From contig CM060989.1 of NCBI GenBank assembly GCA_030765065.1, forward strand, positions 63,378,001-63,442,000: 64,000 nucleotides of DNA. Reading direction: 5' to 3'. This stretch comes from Deroplatys truncata. Taxonomy: Eukaryota; Arthropoda; Insecta; Mantodea; Mantidae. The notes under the pieces are model-generated. The model was not told the DNA's origin. It ran no database searches and was given only the letters and a program-made list of their open reading frames with translations. How positions within the stretch are numbered: position 1 is the first letter of the stretch; each line of letters starts with the position of its first letter. The translations under genes and the position numbers were made by a program. Shown here piece by piece: positions 1 through 10,353 of this stretch.

Positions 1-179
1 TGAACAGTATGTTTTCTGAGTTATGCTGTTCACACACACAGACGGACATGTTTCCAAAAGTGCTTTTTTTTGGATTCAGGGGGGCTCAAAACATATATTG
101 CCGGTGAAATCTCGGTATCGAATTTTTGGGTGGAATACAATACTTCTCCTACTTACTATACGTAGTAGAGAAAGTAAAA
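1..179 (-). mobile_element. Rep-H (Helentron-like) fragment, cut by window edge
   Basis: It starts inside the repeat at the CA-rich stretch and runs to the diagnostic end AGTAGAGAAAGTAAAA. The rest of the copy lies outside the window or is deleted. The family diagnosis is given under the better copies (for example 48108-48952). Confidence 0.8.
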
Positions 180-757
180 ATAGCTAATTCACATTTGAGA
201 AAAAAGTTTTAAATATTGGAAAATTCAAACAAATAAGGAATATCTCCGAAATGTTTCACTCGACAAAAAAAAATGTACATGAAATAAATTGTGTTTTAAC
301 GTGATTTACATTTCTTGTGTAGTAAAATTTTGTCTCTCTTGCTGTTTATCAGTTATGCGAAATTCATTCAGAATGAAGAGGACATTTGGGGACATTCCCA
401 GAAAATTAAAGGTATTGGCCATGAAAGTATCTTAAACATGATATTCTAATCAAAATCGTTAGAGCGATTTTTGAGAAAATCAAAATTTTCGAAAAATGTT
501 CAATGTAAAAGGCAGCCCGTTGTGGGGGTATTTTCTTGAAAATCTTTGTGTCGGATCTTTGGAAGATACTGAACCTAAACACCAATTTTGGTATTATTCA
601 AATTTTCGTTTCTGAGTTATGCTGTTCACATCCACACACAAGTACCAATTTTTTCTAAAAATGCTTCTTTTTTCTGGGGCTCCCAAAACATTTCCGGTGA
701 AATCTCGATATCGAATTTTTGGGTGGAATGCAATATTTCCCCTACTTACTATACAAA
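180..757 (-). mobile_element. Rep-Hb, older diverged relative of Rep-H, truncated at both ends
   Basis: It follows the same order of blocks as Rep-H: an ACTCGACAAAA block, a GTGTAGTAAAATTTTGTC block, TTTTGAGAAAATCAAAATTTTCG, then the GGTGGAATGCAATA block near the end. Substitutions are many, and the terminal GTAGAGAAAG is missing because the copy stops after CTTACTATAC. It lies head-to-tail with the fragment before it. Confidence 0.7.
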
Positions 758-856
758 TATTCTGTTTTTGAACCAAGGCTTACACAATGGTAACATTAAC
801 TCTTGAGTTCTTAGGTCTAGACAAAGATAATAGTAACTGATATAGGTACTGATTAA

Positions 857-1131
857 CGCGAAAAAGGGAGAACTGACCTATCTCATCCGTAGTTTGGGAC
901 AAGAATTCATTACTGTAATAATACCTGCTCCCATAACAATAGCCACCCCTCCACCCACATGCAACCCTTTCCAGACTAACCATTAAATAGGAATGAAATT
1001 TCTTTTCCCAAGAATGCAAGCAAAGAATGTACAAAATTATTCTTATTTCTCTGTTGAATAATGAACTTTCTGATGTTTGAACAGATATCCTTCTGTAAAA
1101 TGTCAGTAAAATAAAACACTTGATATACTCT
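857..1131. repeat. Dispersed repeat R5, left part, interrupted by solo LTR 1
   Basis: This stretch matches 57255-57310 and 57625-57738 block by block, for example CATTAAATAGGAA followed by a run ending CCCAAGAATGCAAG. The match resumes after the LTR at 1908-2040 (compare 58080-58280), so the LTR landed in a pre-existing R5 copy. No coding potential or class is recognised. Confidence 0.6.
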
Positions 1132-1907
1132 TGTCGCGGTAACTTCGTATTATCTTATTTGCTGAGCGCCTGTTATTGTTTTACTATTTTGAATTTTGAG
1201 TTCTTTGTCCTCCGGCTAGCTATTGTTACCCAGTCGAGCAAATCTCTTAAACAGGGTGTGTAAACGGAAAGGAGTTGTTACTAAAAGATAACACTGATAA
1301 AGAATTTGTTTTTTCACTTTTATTGCCGTCACACTGAATTAATTTCACAGATTTACTTTTGATACACGCCTGACTGAAACTGTTATATTTTCGAATGTAA
1401 CTATAATCACTTATTTGCCGCACATTTTTAATTCACGTATTTCGCATTTTATAACTAGCTTTACGACGCGAGAGATTCTGTAGAATTGCGCGACGTGTAA
1501 CTATGCGTTACCCGTCTCTGGCTTCAGAATTTATACTCCCTCATCCCGATATGCCTAAAGATTATAATCGAGCTGCTATTGGTTAATAAAGCGCGCCAAC
1601 ATTAGCGTCTATTTTTTTATCCAATCAAAATTACGAACACATATGCTCTAGGGAAGATATTCCCTCCATTTCTAAAGAAAAGCACGCTACTCTGACGTCA
1701 TTTGTTTGTCTCTTATAATTGATAAACAACTCACCCCCTCGCTCATTGTTATCCGCTCCTATTGTCAGTTTCAGTGAGGCCGTGTAAACTTATTTCGTAA
1801 CAATGTTTATAATTAACAAACATATCAAATTATTGTCATACAATAATGTTAATTTACACTACAATCACTCTGGCATTCGCAGTGTTGTGATATAAAATAC
1901 TGCCTCA
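1132..1907 (+). mobile_element. Solo LTR 1 (family 1)
   Basis: This is a 776-bp LTR starting TGTCGCGGTAACTTCG and ending ATACTGCCTCA, flanked by the perfect 4-bp direct repeat CTCT (1128-1131 and 1908-1911). A TATA-like TTTATACTCCC lies near 1530, and a single copy of the GCGCGACGT motif precedes it at about 1464-1509. No gag-pol internal region adjoins, so this is the product of LTR-LTR recombination. A 4-bp duplication is usual for Gypsy-type and some BEL-type elements. Confidence 0.9.
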
Positions 1908-2040
1908 CTCTATATAAATGCACGAAAATGACTAAATAAAGACTCAAATGGCAATAAAATGAGAAGCTAATGATGAAACATCGAACAAATACATAAAATG
2001 AGCTAATAAATATCCATGTTTATAATCTGGGTCTTATGAT
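1908..2040. repeat. Dispersed repeat R5, right part
   Basis: This continues R5 after the LTR. A TGCACGAAAATGAC segment and a CTAATAAAT segment match the same order at 58175-58260. Confidence 0.5.
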
Positions 2041-2724
2041 TCTAGGTTCAGCACTTTCATCCCAATATCTGTAGTATTTTAAATAACATTCAAGATTTCT
2101 TTGTTTATTGAAGTTACTGTTAATAAAACGCAAACATTCTATCAACATATCCTCTGCCAATCCATTTCCATTTCCATACGCAAATTACATATTTTTTAAA
2201 CTCATTTGTCCACCACTTTAGTACCATAAATTTAGGCCAAGGCTTATCACTCATTTCTTGTACCAGTAACGTCATATTTAACTTACTTTTAATCTTATGT
2301 CCACTATTCACGCTCAAATAAACCAAACAATAAAGACAGGAAAATATCGGTAAATGACTACGCTTACCTTAAAATACACTCGCCACTTCTTTCAAAATCT
2401 TATCAATAAAAACAACTGAAACATTTGATCGTCCTTGTAAGAAATTTCGACGAAAAAGTTAATTTCATATGATTCGCAAATCATCTTCACTTTAAAACGC
2501 CCACAATGCACCCAAAACATTGTCGATATTATTTTATGTTTCAATTGTGCGCACGTATTCGCTTTATTTTGTAATGCATTATATGCGATAATTTAAATTT
2601 TTTACAGAATAAATGTCTAAAACAGTATAAACATGCATGTTTATAATTTCCTTTAAAAACATTATGCATTTTGCACACAAAGCAAGATGGTTTCATGGAC
2701 GCATTTGAACCTCAAAAGTGAATA
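2041..2724. other. Unassigned intronic DNA
   Basis: It is AT-rich sequence with only short chance reading frames (for example 68 codons on the minus strand at 2120-2326). I recognise no exon, repeat ends or RNA gene. Confidence 0.5.
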
Positions 2725-2726
2725 TA

Positions 2727-3980
2727 CGAGGGCTGTCCCAGAAGTACCCAACCTAACAAAGAAAACACAAACATTTTGAGAAAAAAAAACATTTTTATTT
2801 CTCTACATAGTCTCCTTTCAGCTCGATATACTTTTCCCAGTGATGTTCAATCGCTTCGATATTATATTGAGAGCCATGGAATTCTGCAAAATAGCCATCA
2901 ACTACAAACTCCACCTCTTCATTGTTGGCAAATCTTATACCACCAAGCCATTTCTTCAACTTTGGAAACAGAAAATAATCAGAGGGGGCTAAGTCTGGCG
3001 AATAGGCTGCATGAGGAAGCAATTCGAACTTTAACTCATTGATTTTGGCCCTGGCAATAATGGATGTGTGAACTGGTGCATTGTCTTGATGAAACAGAAC
3101 TTTCTTTTTCGCTAAATGCGACCGTTTTTACTTGATTTCATCATTAAAACGCTGCAATAAGTTTGCATAATACTCGCCATTGATTACTTTTCCTTTTTGA
3201 AGATAATAAATGATTATCCCACGCGCACCCCAAAAAACTGACCTTATGACCTTGCCTGCAGATGAAACTGTCTTCGCCTTCTTTGGAGCCGATTCTCCCG
3301 TTTCAATCCACTGTTTTGACTGTTCCTTCGTCTCAGGTGTGAAGTGATGGACCAATGTTTCATCGAAGGTTATGAATCGACGCAAAACCTCTGCTTTATT
3401 GCAGCGAAACATCCCCAAACAGTCGACTGAAATATCCTTACGACGCTACTTTTGTTCCATTGTGAGTAAACGCGGCACCCATCTTGCGCACAGCTTTCTC
3501 ATGTCCAAATTTTCAGTTAGTATGCGATGTACGGCACTTTTTGAAATGCCTACGATGTCTGCTAGCTCGCGCACTTTCAATCGATGTTCATCCAATACCA
3601 TTTTTGTGGATTTTCTTCACAATTTCTGGCGTGGTCACCTCATTTGGTCGACCGTTACTACGGCCTCGCTTAAACTGTGCCACCCAATATTTTACTGTTG
3701 TAAACGAAGGAGCAGACTCCCCCTGAGTAGAATCTAGCTCAGCTTTAATATTAGTTGGACTAAGACCTTTCAAATGAAAGTATTATATCACATAACGATG
3801 ACCAGTTTTATCCATATTTAGAAATTCGCTGATAGAGTTCACTATTAATGGCTGCCAAACAATTACTAAACAAGGTAGGATCGTCAAACTTAAGCTTTAT
3901 AAGGGTGGTACTTTCTACCATAGTCATTTGAAACAACCGCTATACATACATCAGGTCGGGTACTTCTAGGACTGCCCTCG
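2727..3980 (-). mobile_element. mariner element M1, full length, TA-flanked
   Basis: This is a 1254-bp element bounded by TA dinucleotides (2725-2726 and 3981-3982). Its terminal inverted repeats start CGAGGGCTGTCCCAGAAG on the left and CGAGGGCAGTCCTAGAAG on the right (reverse complement). The transposase relic lies on the minus strand. M2 at 41574-42803 is a second copy of the same lineage in the opposite orientation. Confidence 0.93.
2795..3815 (-). pseudogene. mariner DD34D transposase relic (M1)
   Basis: The start MDKTGHRY (ATG at 3813-3815) is followed by the HTH region (FHLKGLSPTNIKAELD, FTTVKYWVAQFKRG). The three catalytic regions are readable: FDETLVHHF, HQDNAPVHT and YSPDLAPSDYF. 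This is a DD34D mariner transposase of the usual length of about 345 residues. It is dead. There is a stop about 11 codons in, a small deletion after FKRGR, a one-base insertion near IHK, a stop in the MEQK region, and a stop after RFNDEIK that separates the first and second aspartate motifs. Confidence 0.92.
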
Positions 3981-3982
3981 TA

Positions 3983-4423
3983 GAAACCCAATTGAAGTAG
4001 AATCACCGAGATGGATAAAGGACCGATCAGCAAGGACCATCACATGCATCCAGTTGACAGCAGAGCGACTTTCAAAGAATTAGGGTAAGTGGAGTATTAT
4101 TTAACAAATATTAAAATGGTTTTGAAACAAATCGGTTACCTGGTGCTTAAGTAAATAACAGCCGAACACAAATATTTACGCTACAATGTGTATAATGGTT
4201 ACTTTAATAAAACGTACCTATTCTGAAAGCTGAGCCAAACCATTGCTTAATTCCTCTTGGTGTTCGGAGGTACCTTCATTTATTTCATTAATGTTGTTGC
4301 CATATACCCATACAAGAGATTAATAATTAAGGGTTGCAGCTTCCAAATTCACCCATATTTCCTTCAAACCAAGCGTTTGTTGTTTGGAGTAAAAACAAAT
4401 GAATACAAGCAGTGATCGCTTCT
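3983..4423. other. Unassigned intronic DNA
   Basis: There are no long reading frames, repeat termini or exon-like segments that I can recognise. Confidence 0.5.
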
Positions 4424-5238
4424 AAAAAAAATTCTGATGTGTTACACTCACATGACTTTCTCTACTCTTGTGCAAACTATTTTTACAAACGCTTATTCTC
4501 CGTATGCTTCATGTTAATCGAGATATCGAGATGTTAATCTTATTGCTAATTTTAATGTAGATGCAAGGGGAATTGGTAGCCTTTAAGCGATGGTCAAATC
4601 TTTTAAGAGCTGGTTGCTATGTGGAGTATTCCATTCTCTTTGTATGTCCAGGACATAAAACAAATGAATAACGAATTCCCATTTGAGAAAAAGTATTGGA
4701 AAATTTAAGGGAATAACAAGCAATATCTCGAAAATGGTTCACTCAACAACAAAAATGTATATGACAAATTGTGTATTTTAACGCGATCCACATTTTTTTA
4801 GTAGTAAAGTTTTGTCTATCTTTTATGGTTTACCGGCTATGCAAAAGTCGTTCACAATGAAAAATACTTTAGGAGACATTCCCAAAAAATTCAAGATATA
4901 CATTTTATTTGTCATGAAAATATCTTAAACATATGATATTTTAATCTAAATCGTTAGAGCCATTTTTGAGAAAATTAAAATTTTCGAAAACTGTTCCATG
5001 TAAAGGGTAATCTGTAGTGGGGGATTTTCTTGAAAACCTTCGTGTCGCATCTCTGGAAGATACTGAACCTAAATACCAAGTTTGGTGTTTATCCGACTGT
5101 TCGTTTCTGAGTTACGCTGTTCACAGACACACACACGGACATGTTTCCAAAAATGCATTTTTTTTGGATTCAGGGGGCCTCAAAACAAATATATTTCCGG
5201 TGAAATCTCGGTATCGAATTTTGGGTGGAATACAATAA
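4424..5238 (-). mobile_element. Rep-H copy, 5' end (GTAGAGAAAG end) lost
   Basis: It begins with an A run and CTGATGTGTTACACTCACATG and continues through all internal blocks, including the CA tract at about 5130. It breaks off after GGGTGGAATACAATA, before the terminal inverted repeat. Confidence 0.85.
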
Positions 5239-5681
5239 GTAATCAGTATGAAATTAAGGTTTAGGGAATCAAAATAAAGTTCGATGTACATAATTAGATT
5301 TAAAAGTTTCAGAGTTATAACAGCTTGAAGTTGGAGATTTTTAAGAAAAAACGATAAATCTGAACAATTGTAATTGTTCTAAGTGTTTAAGTTTGCATAA
5401 AGCATTGTATCGGGCTAGTCTACAAATACAAAAAGTTTCGTTTTAACAATTCAAAGCCGATTTTCCTTCTATTTCGGAGGATTTGAAAAGGAATGTTCCG
5501 TATATGAGAATCACTCAGACGTACTATACACATAATACACAAGTATATCCATAATTATTTTATTGTATATCACATAGTATATATTTCACTGTATTTTATA
5601 AAAACAAATTAAAACTCTAGAATAGCTATTTTAAGGCATTTATCACAATTATTTACACCTCTGTTCATCATAACCAGTTAT
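5239..5681. other. Unassigned intronic DNA
   Basis: AT-rich; nothing recognised between the truncated Rep-H and solo LTR 2. Confidence 0.5.
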
Positions 5682-5685
5682 ACAG

Positions 5686-6726
5686 TGTCGCGGTAACTTC
5701 GTGTTATCTTATTGCTGAGCACCTGTTATTGTTTTATTATTTTCAATTTTTGTCCTCCGGCTAGCTATTATTTCTCAGTCGAGCAAATCTCTTGAACAGG
5801 GTGTGTAAACGGAAAGGAGTTGTTACTGAAATATAACACTGATAAAAGAATTTGTTTTTACACTTTTATTGCCGTCACACTTCATTAATTTCACATATTT
5901 ACTCTTGATACACGCCCTCCTGAAACTGTTATATTTTCTAATGTAACTATAATCACTTATTTGCCGCACATTATTAATTCGCGTATTTCACATCTTTTAA
6001 CTAACTTTACGACGCGAGAGATTCTGCAGAGCTGCGCGACGTTTGCCTTGTGATTGATTCTGTAAACTGCGCGACGTGTAGCGCGTGAATGATCCTGTTG
6101 AACTGTGCGACGTATAACTTGTGAATGTTTCTGTAGAACTGCGCGACGTATAACCCGCGAATGATTCTGTTGGACTGAGCGACGTATAACTTGTGAATGA
6201 TTCTGTAGAACTGCGCGACGTATAACCCGCGAATGATTCTGTTGGACTGAGCGACGTATAACTTGTGAATGTTTCTGTAGAACTGCGCGACGTATAACTC
6301 GCGAATGATTCTGTTGGACTGAGCGTTACCCGTCTCTGGCTTTAGCTTTTTATACTCCCTCACCCCGATATGCCTAAACATTATAACAGAACTGCTATTG
6401 ATTAATAAAGCGCGCCAAAATTAGCGTCTATTTTTATATCCAATCAGAATTACGAGCACAAATGCTCTAGGGAAGATATTCCCTCCATTTCTAAAGAAAG
6501 GCACGCTAATCTGGCGTCATTTGTTTGTCTCATCTAATTAATAAACAACTCGCCCCCTCGCTCATTGTTACCCGCTCCTATTGTCAGTTTCAGTGAGGCC
6601 GTGTAAACTTATTTCCTAAGAATGCTTATAATTAACAAACATCTCAAATCATTGTCATACAATAATGTTAATTTACACTACAATCACTCTGGCAATCACA
6701 GTATTGTGATATAAAATACTGCCTCA
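5686..6726 (+). mobile_element. Solo LTR 2 (family 1) with expanded U3 repeats
   Basis: This is a 1041-bp LTR, TGTCGCGGTAACTTCG to ATACTGCCTCA, nearly collinear with solo LTR 1. It is longer because of a tandem array at 6020-6325. The flanks are ACAG (5682-5685) and ACAC (6727-6730), a 4-bp target duplication with one mismatch. A TATA-like TTTTTATACTCCC lies just after the array. Confidence 0.87.
6020..6325 (+). repeat. 36-bp tandem array in the LTR U3 region
   Basis: There are about 8.3 units of 36 bp. Most carry GCGACGTATAAC, and they alternate in two subtypes (TGTAGAACTGCGCGACGT and TGTTGGACTGAGCGACGT), which gives a 72-bp higher-order period. The array ends about 25 bp before the TATA-like box. 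The open frame across it is only a by-product of a unit length divisible by three. Confidence 0.9.
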
Positions 6727-6983
6727 ACACATACAACACACCCGAGGCATTATAGAAATATTGCTTTCGCTGCCAACATGGGCCAGGGTTGAGGGCCCTA
6801 AGCCGCAAAGCGTAGCAGAGAAATGTTTTTTATAAGTAGAGGAGTGAAGCAGTTGCTACTACAACAGGATACTGCCGTAGGATCTGTGAAGCTAAACCAG
6901 TACATTACTTTCGCAGCGTTTTCATTGATTTTGCGACTTTTAGTAACTTCCATCTTAAAATGGCACCAGTTTCTCCTACATTA
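6727..6983. repeat. Dispersed repeat R6 between two solo LTRs
   Basis: A GAGGGCCCTAAG block followed by CAAAGCGTAGC and a GGATCTGTG-type block match 57390-57490 in the same order. The class is unknown and no ends are defined. It forms the spacer between convergent solo LTRs 2 and 3. Confidence 0.5.
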
Positions 6984-6987
6984 AGTG

Positions 6988-7836
6988 TGAGGCAGTATTT
7001 TATATCACAACACTGTGAATGCCCGAGTGATTGTAGTGTAAATTAACATTATTGTATGACATTGATTTGAGATGTTTGTTAATTATAAGCATTGTTAGGA
7101 AATAAGTTTACACGGCCTCACTAAAACTGACAATAGGAGCGGGTAACAATGAAACGAGGGGGTGAGTTTATCAATTAGAAGAGACAAACAAATGACGTCA
7201 GAGTAGCGCGCTTTTCTTTAGAAATGGAGGGAATATCTTCCCTAGAGCATATGTGTTCGTAATTTTGATTGGATAAAAAAATAGACGCTAATGTTGGCGC
7301 GCTTTATTAACCAATAGCAGCTCTGTTATAATGTTTAGGCATATCGGGGAGAGGGAGTATAAATTCTAAAGCCAGAGACAATCCGCCCAGGTGAACCTGG
7401 GCGACCTGTTCTCGATTGCTGGATTGCTGGAAGTACTGCTCAGTTCAACAGAATCATTCACGAAGTACACGTTACGCAATTCTACAGAATCTCTCGCGTC
7501 GTAAAGTTAGTTACAAAATGTGAAATACTCGAATTAATAATGTGCGGCAAATAAGTGATTACAGTTACATTCGAAAATATAACAGTTTCAGTAGGGCGTG
7601 TATCAAGAGTAAATATGTGAAATTAATGAAGTGTGACGCCAATAAAAGTGTAAAAACAAATTCTTTTATCAGTGTTATCTTTCAGTAACCACTCCTTTCC
7701 GTTTACACACCCTGTTCAAGAGATTTGCTCGACTGAGTAATAATAGCTAGCCGGAGGACAAAGAACTCAAAATTAAAAAATAGTAAAACAATAACAGGCG
7801 CTCAGCAAATAAGATAACACGAACGATACCGCGACA
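6988..7836 (-). mobile_element. Solo LTR 3 (family 1), inverted
   Basis: This is an 849-bp LTR read on the minus strand: on the plus strand it starts TGAGGCAGTATTTTATATC and ends GATACCGCGACA. The perfect 4-bp target duplication AGTG flanks it (6984-6987 and 7837-7840). It has about two GCG-ACGT units plus an unrelated insertion of about 60 bp at 7384-7440 upstream of the TATA-like box. It faces solo LTR 2 but has its own target duplication. Confidence 0.9.
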
Positions 7837-7967
7837 AGTGTCGTCGCTAAAAAGAGCCGTTTGGTTGGTTAAATGATTTCGTTCAAGCAACAACTGTTTA
7901 CAGAGAATACTGCAAGGTCACGAGCGCTTCCACCTTCGCTCTGTACGTTCCTAACTTGATGGTTTAC

Positions 7968-8053
7968 TATTTCCGGTGAAATCTCGGTATCGAATTTTTG
8001 GGTGGAATACAATACTTCCCCTACTTACTACATGTAGTAGAGAAAGTAAAAAC
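7968..8053 (-). mobile_element. Rep-H terminal fragment
   Basis: Only the last ~85 bp of the family are present: TTTCCGGTGAAATCTCGG through GTAGTAGAGAAAGTAAAAA. Confidence 0.8.
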
Positions 8054-8204
8054 AGCTTTGTTAAAAGAACAGCATCTTTCTAGGTTGGCGGGGACGAGAT
8101 TCTTCCTCACCGTTTCATTAGTAGCGCTATATTTACGTCGCATGCCTTGGACAATATGACCAAAGCTGAGAGCAACTGCTTTACATGGCGTTAGTACAAC
8201 CATG

Positions 8205-8480
8205 TTAAGGTTCCAGTGCTAAATGTAAGTGGTTACCAAATTGGTGCAAAATCTAGAACCTTATTTTGTAGTGAAATAAAGTAGCCTTTAACGTAATATA
8301 AAACGCTTCACCTTGGTCATTAATTCTCTTGCCACAACACATTTGTCACTTAGAATAAGCAAAACATCCTATCCTAATTTTAATTCCAATTGCTGCTCCT
8401 TAAAGTGTGAATATAAAATATATTTATTTAAATATTTCAACTCAGAATTAATTCACATTTATCTTTTGAATTGATACAAA
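8205..8480. repeat. Dispersed repeat R4, copy 1
   Basis: The stretch is the diverged reverse complement of 60600-60870. Shared blocks include ACATCCTATCCTAATTTTA, CAATTGCTGC or CAATTGCTAC, and TTTAAATATTTCAACTC. The class is unknown. Here it leads directly into the SINE cluster. The 8054-8204 stretch before it holds nothing recognised. Confidence 0.6.
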
Positions 8481-8481
8481 C

Positions 8482-8787
8482 TGGAATTAATTGTTCTTCC
8501 ACACAAGCCGTGTGTTGGACAGGTAGATTCAGACGACTGAAAAATTCAATGCCATAGCCGGGATTTGAAGCACGGATCTCCCGGTCTCCGTCTGGTTGTT
8601 CTAACCACTGAGCTACCATGGCAACATGCGGATACGACATTAAATTCCCCAACTGATTCGCAATTTTCCCGGTAAACCACAAGGAGATCTCAAATTGTAT
8701 TGAGATGAAATACCCAAATGGCGACTTACAATGTTGTACGTACTTTAAGTCCCTGGCTTCATAGTTTCAACCACTATTAGGTCAATT
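8482..8787 (-). mobile_element. tRNA-derived SINE-like repeat S2, copy 1
   Basis: On the minus strand it holds an A-box-like GGTAGCTCAGTGGTTAGAA and a B-box-like TTCAAATCCCGGC about 35 bp later. A tRNA-unrelated body reading TTGAATTTTTCAG and CACGGCTTGTGTGG follows. It is one unit of a ~290-300-bp direct duplication with 9076-9359 and 9360-9475. Confidence 0.7.
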
Positions 8788-9075
8788 AAATTGAGTTTTT
8801 ATTTATGGACGCTCTTTAACTACTATGTTCCTTAGCGTCCCATTTTATATTGGGCGTGAAAGATCGGTAACTTTGCTCGGAGGCCTCTTTATCAGGCTTG
8901 AGGTTCTTTTACGTGCCGTGAATCTACTACACGGGACCACCGGCTTTACCTCCCTTCCGAAGGAAGCCATGCTAAGGATTTTTACGTCCGAAAAAATCCA
9001 TCGCCCTCCGCCCGGTTTGAACCCGCGACCTCGAGAACTAGAGACTAGCTGGCAACCACTACACCACGGAGGACG
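8788..9075 (-). mobile_element. tRNA-derived SINE S1, copy 1
   Basis: On the minus strand the head reads GTGGTGTAGTGGTTGCC, then GGTTCAAACCCGG (A- and B-box-like). The body AGCATGGCTTCC, GGTGGTCCCGTG and ACGTAAAAGAACCTC follows, with a tail TCCATAAATAAAAACTC. It sits between duplicated S2 units, so it inserted into that repeat. Other copies are at 47512, 59034 and 61998-63343. Confidence 0.85.
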
Positions 9076-9359
9076 ACTTGACAGAGTTGGAAAGGTAGAA
9101 TCAGACCACTGAAAAATTCAATGCCATAGCCGGGATTTGAACCACGAATCTCCCGGTCTTCGTCCGGTTGTTCTAACCACTGAGTTACCAATGCAACTTG
9201 CCGGTACGACATTAAATTCTCCAACTGATTCGCATTTTTCCGGTAAACCACAAGCAGATCTAATTGTATTGAATACATACATACCCCAATGGCGACTTAC
9301 AATGCTGCGAGTAGTTTAAGTCGCGGGCGTCATAGTTTCAACCATATTAGGTCAATCAA
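9076..9359 (-). mobile_element. S2 copy 2
   Basis: It repeats 8532-8787: the same B-box-like GGTTCAAATCCCGG (better preserved here) and the same far block GGCGACTTACAATG. The segment ends AGGTCAATCAATGG, where a third unit begins. Confidence 0.7.
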
Positions 9360-9475
9360 TGGAATTAACTGTTCTTTCACACAAGCCGTGTGTTGGACAA
9401 GGTTGCAAAGGTAGAATCAGAGATCCGTGATTAAAATCCCGGCTATGGCATTGAATTTTTCAGTCGTCTGAATCT
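9360..9475. mobile_element. S2 copy 3, partial and rearranged
   Basis: It begins like 8482 (ACACAAGCCGTGTGTTGGAC). After GTAGAATCAGAGATCC the tRNA-like part continues in the opposite sense (AAAATCCCGGCTATGGC), so this unit contains an inversion or template-switch junction near 9418. Confidence 0.55.
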
Positions 9476-10349
9476 ATATTTGATACAAATTGTTTTAATA
9501 CTTTTCTGGCTACGTTACTCATACACTAAAATGTATTATAAAACCAATTACATCCAAAACTATTGCTTTTAAAGACGGTTTTGATAATATGCCAAAGCAA
9601 ACGCAAAATTTCACAAGCGAATGTTTATATCGGTGTTATCTCAGAATACAGGAAGAAATGTTTTCTGTGCGGCCAGTAGTCTGTCGATGTAAGGTGAGGT
9701 CAGATGAGGCAGGAATGTCCGGCGCCTGGAGGCCCTGAACATTCCATTCCTCGTCTCTCTCCCTCCCAGACCAGCATCACAGCCCACCCGCCCTGTTTCA
9801 TTCATCCAGACCTCCTACCATGCACAGCACAGTCCCGACATCTATCGGACTCCCCTATAAGCTAACAAAGCGAAGAAGCAAACATTGCATTACTGCACTG
9901 CAGCAAAACGTCCTGTTAAGCCATCAGCAGGGGCCGGATTCTCATGACGTCATCTTTTAATTGTTGTATCACATGTATCGCTAACTTGCACATAAATCCT
10001 TATCATAGGTAGCAGATAAACAAAATTAATATTTAGTAGGTGATTTTTTCCAAGTCATTTTATGCCATTTTCTTCATCGTTTTTACGTCATTATGTTGTA
10101 ATTGTCTTGTCATTTGCGTCGGTTATAACATTGTACGCCCTGGCCAAAAAAAGATGTCATATCTGGAACGGCAAAAAAACGCCCTGGACGGCACAGCGCC
10201 TTGTTTACACCATACGCAATACAGTTGTGTAGCCGCTGCAGCAAGTTGTACCGCATTATTAAACATTCTACCTTCCATGTGCCTTCTTTGTAACGCTGTG
10301 GCAAAGTGGAGGGTACTTCTGTAGTTAAGACCGCAGGTTCGCTTCTCGC
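9476..10349. other. Unassigned intronic DNA
   Basis: This includes a locally GC-richer block (9690-9860). I recognise no exon, no repeat termini and no transposon coding sequence. Confidence 0.5.
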
Positions 10350-10353
10350 ATGT

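Noticed and set aside
5017-5264. Recurrent frame beginning MGDFLENLRVASLEDTEP, seen in many places
   Set aside because: It recurs only because it lies in Rep-H. Frames, start and end differ between copies and the CA tract shifts the frame, so there is no selection for a protein.
6007-6381. 124-codon repetitive frame (RIIRGLYVAQFYR units)
   Set aside because: It is produced by the 36-bp LTR array. The same array in other LTRs is not open, and no gene context exists.
5686-7836. A single retroelement formed by LTR 2 and LTR 3
   Set aside because: The two LTRs are in opposite orientation with separate flanks and only 261 bp between them.
8437-9319. Several short frames on both strands with repeated MVAQWLEQPD or RVALVTQWLEQPD-like translations
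   Set aside because: They are the translation of the tRNA-like S2 repeat in two copies, not genes.
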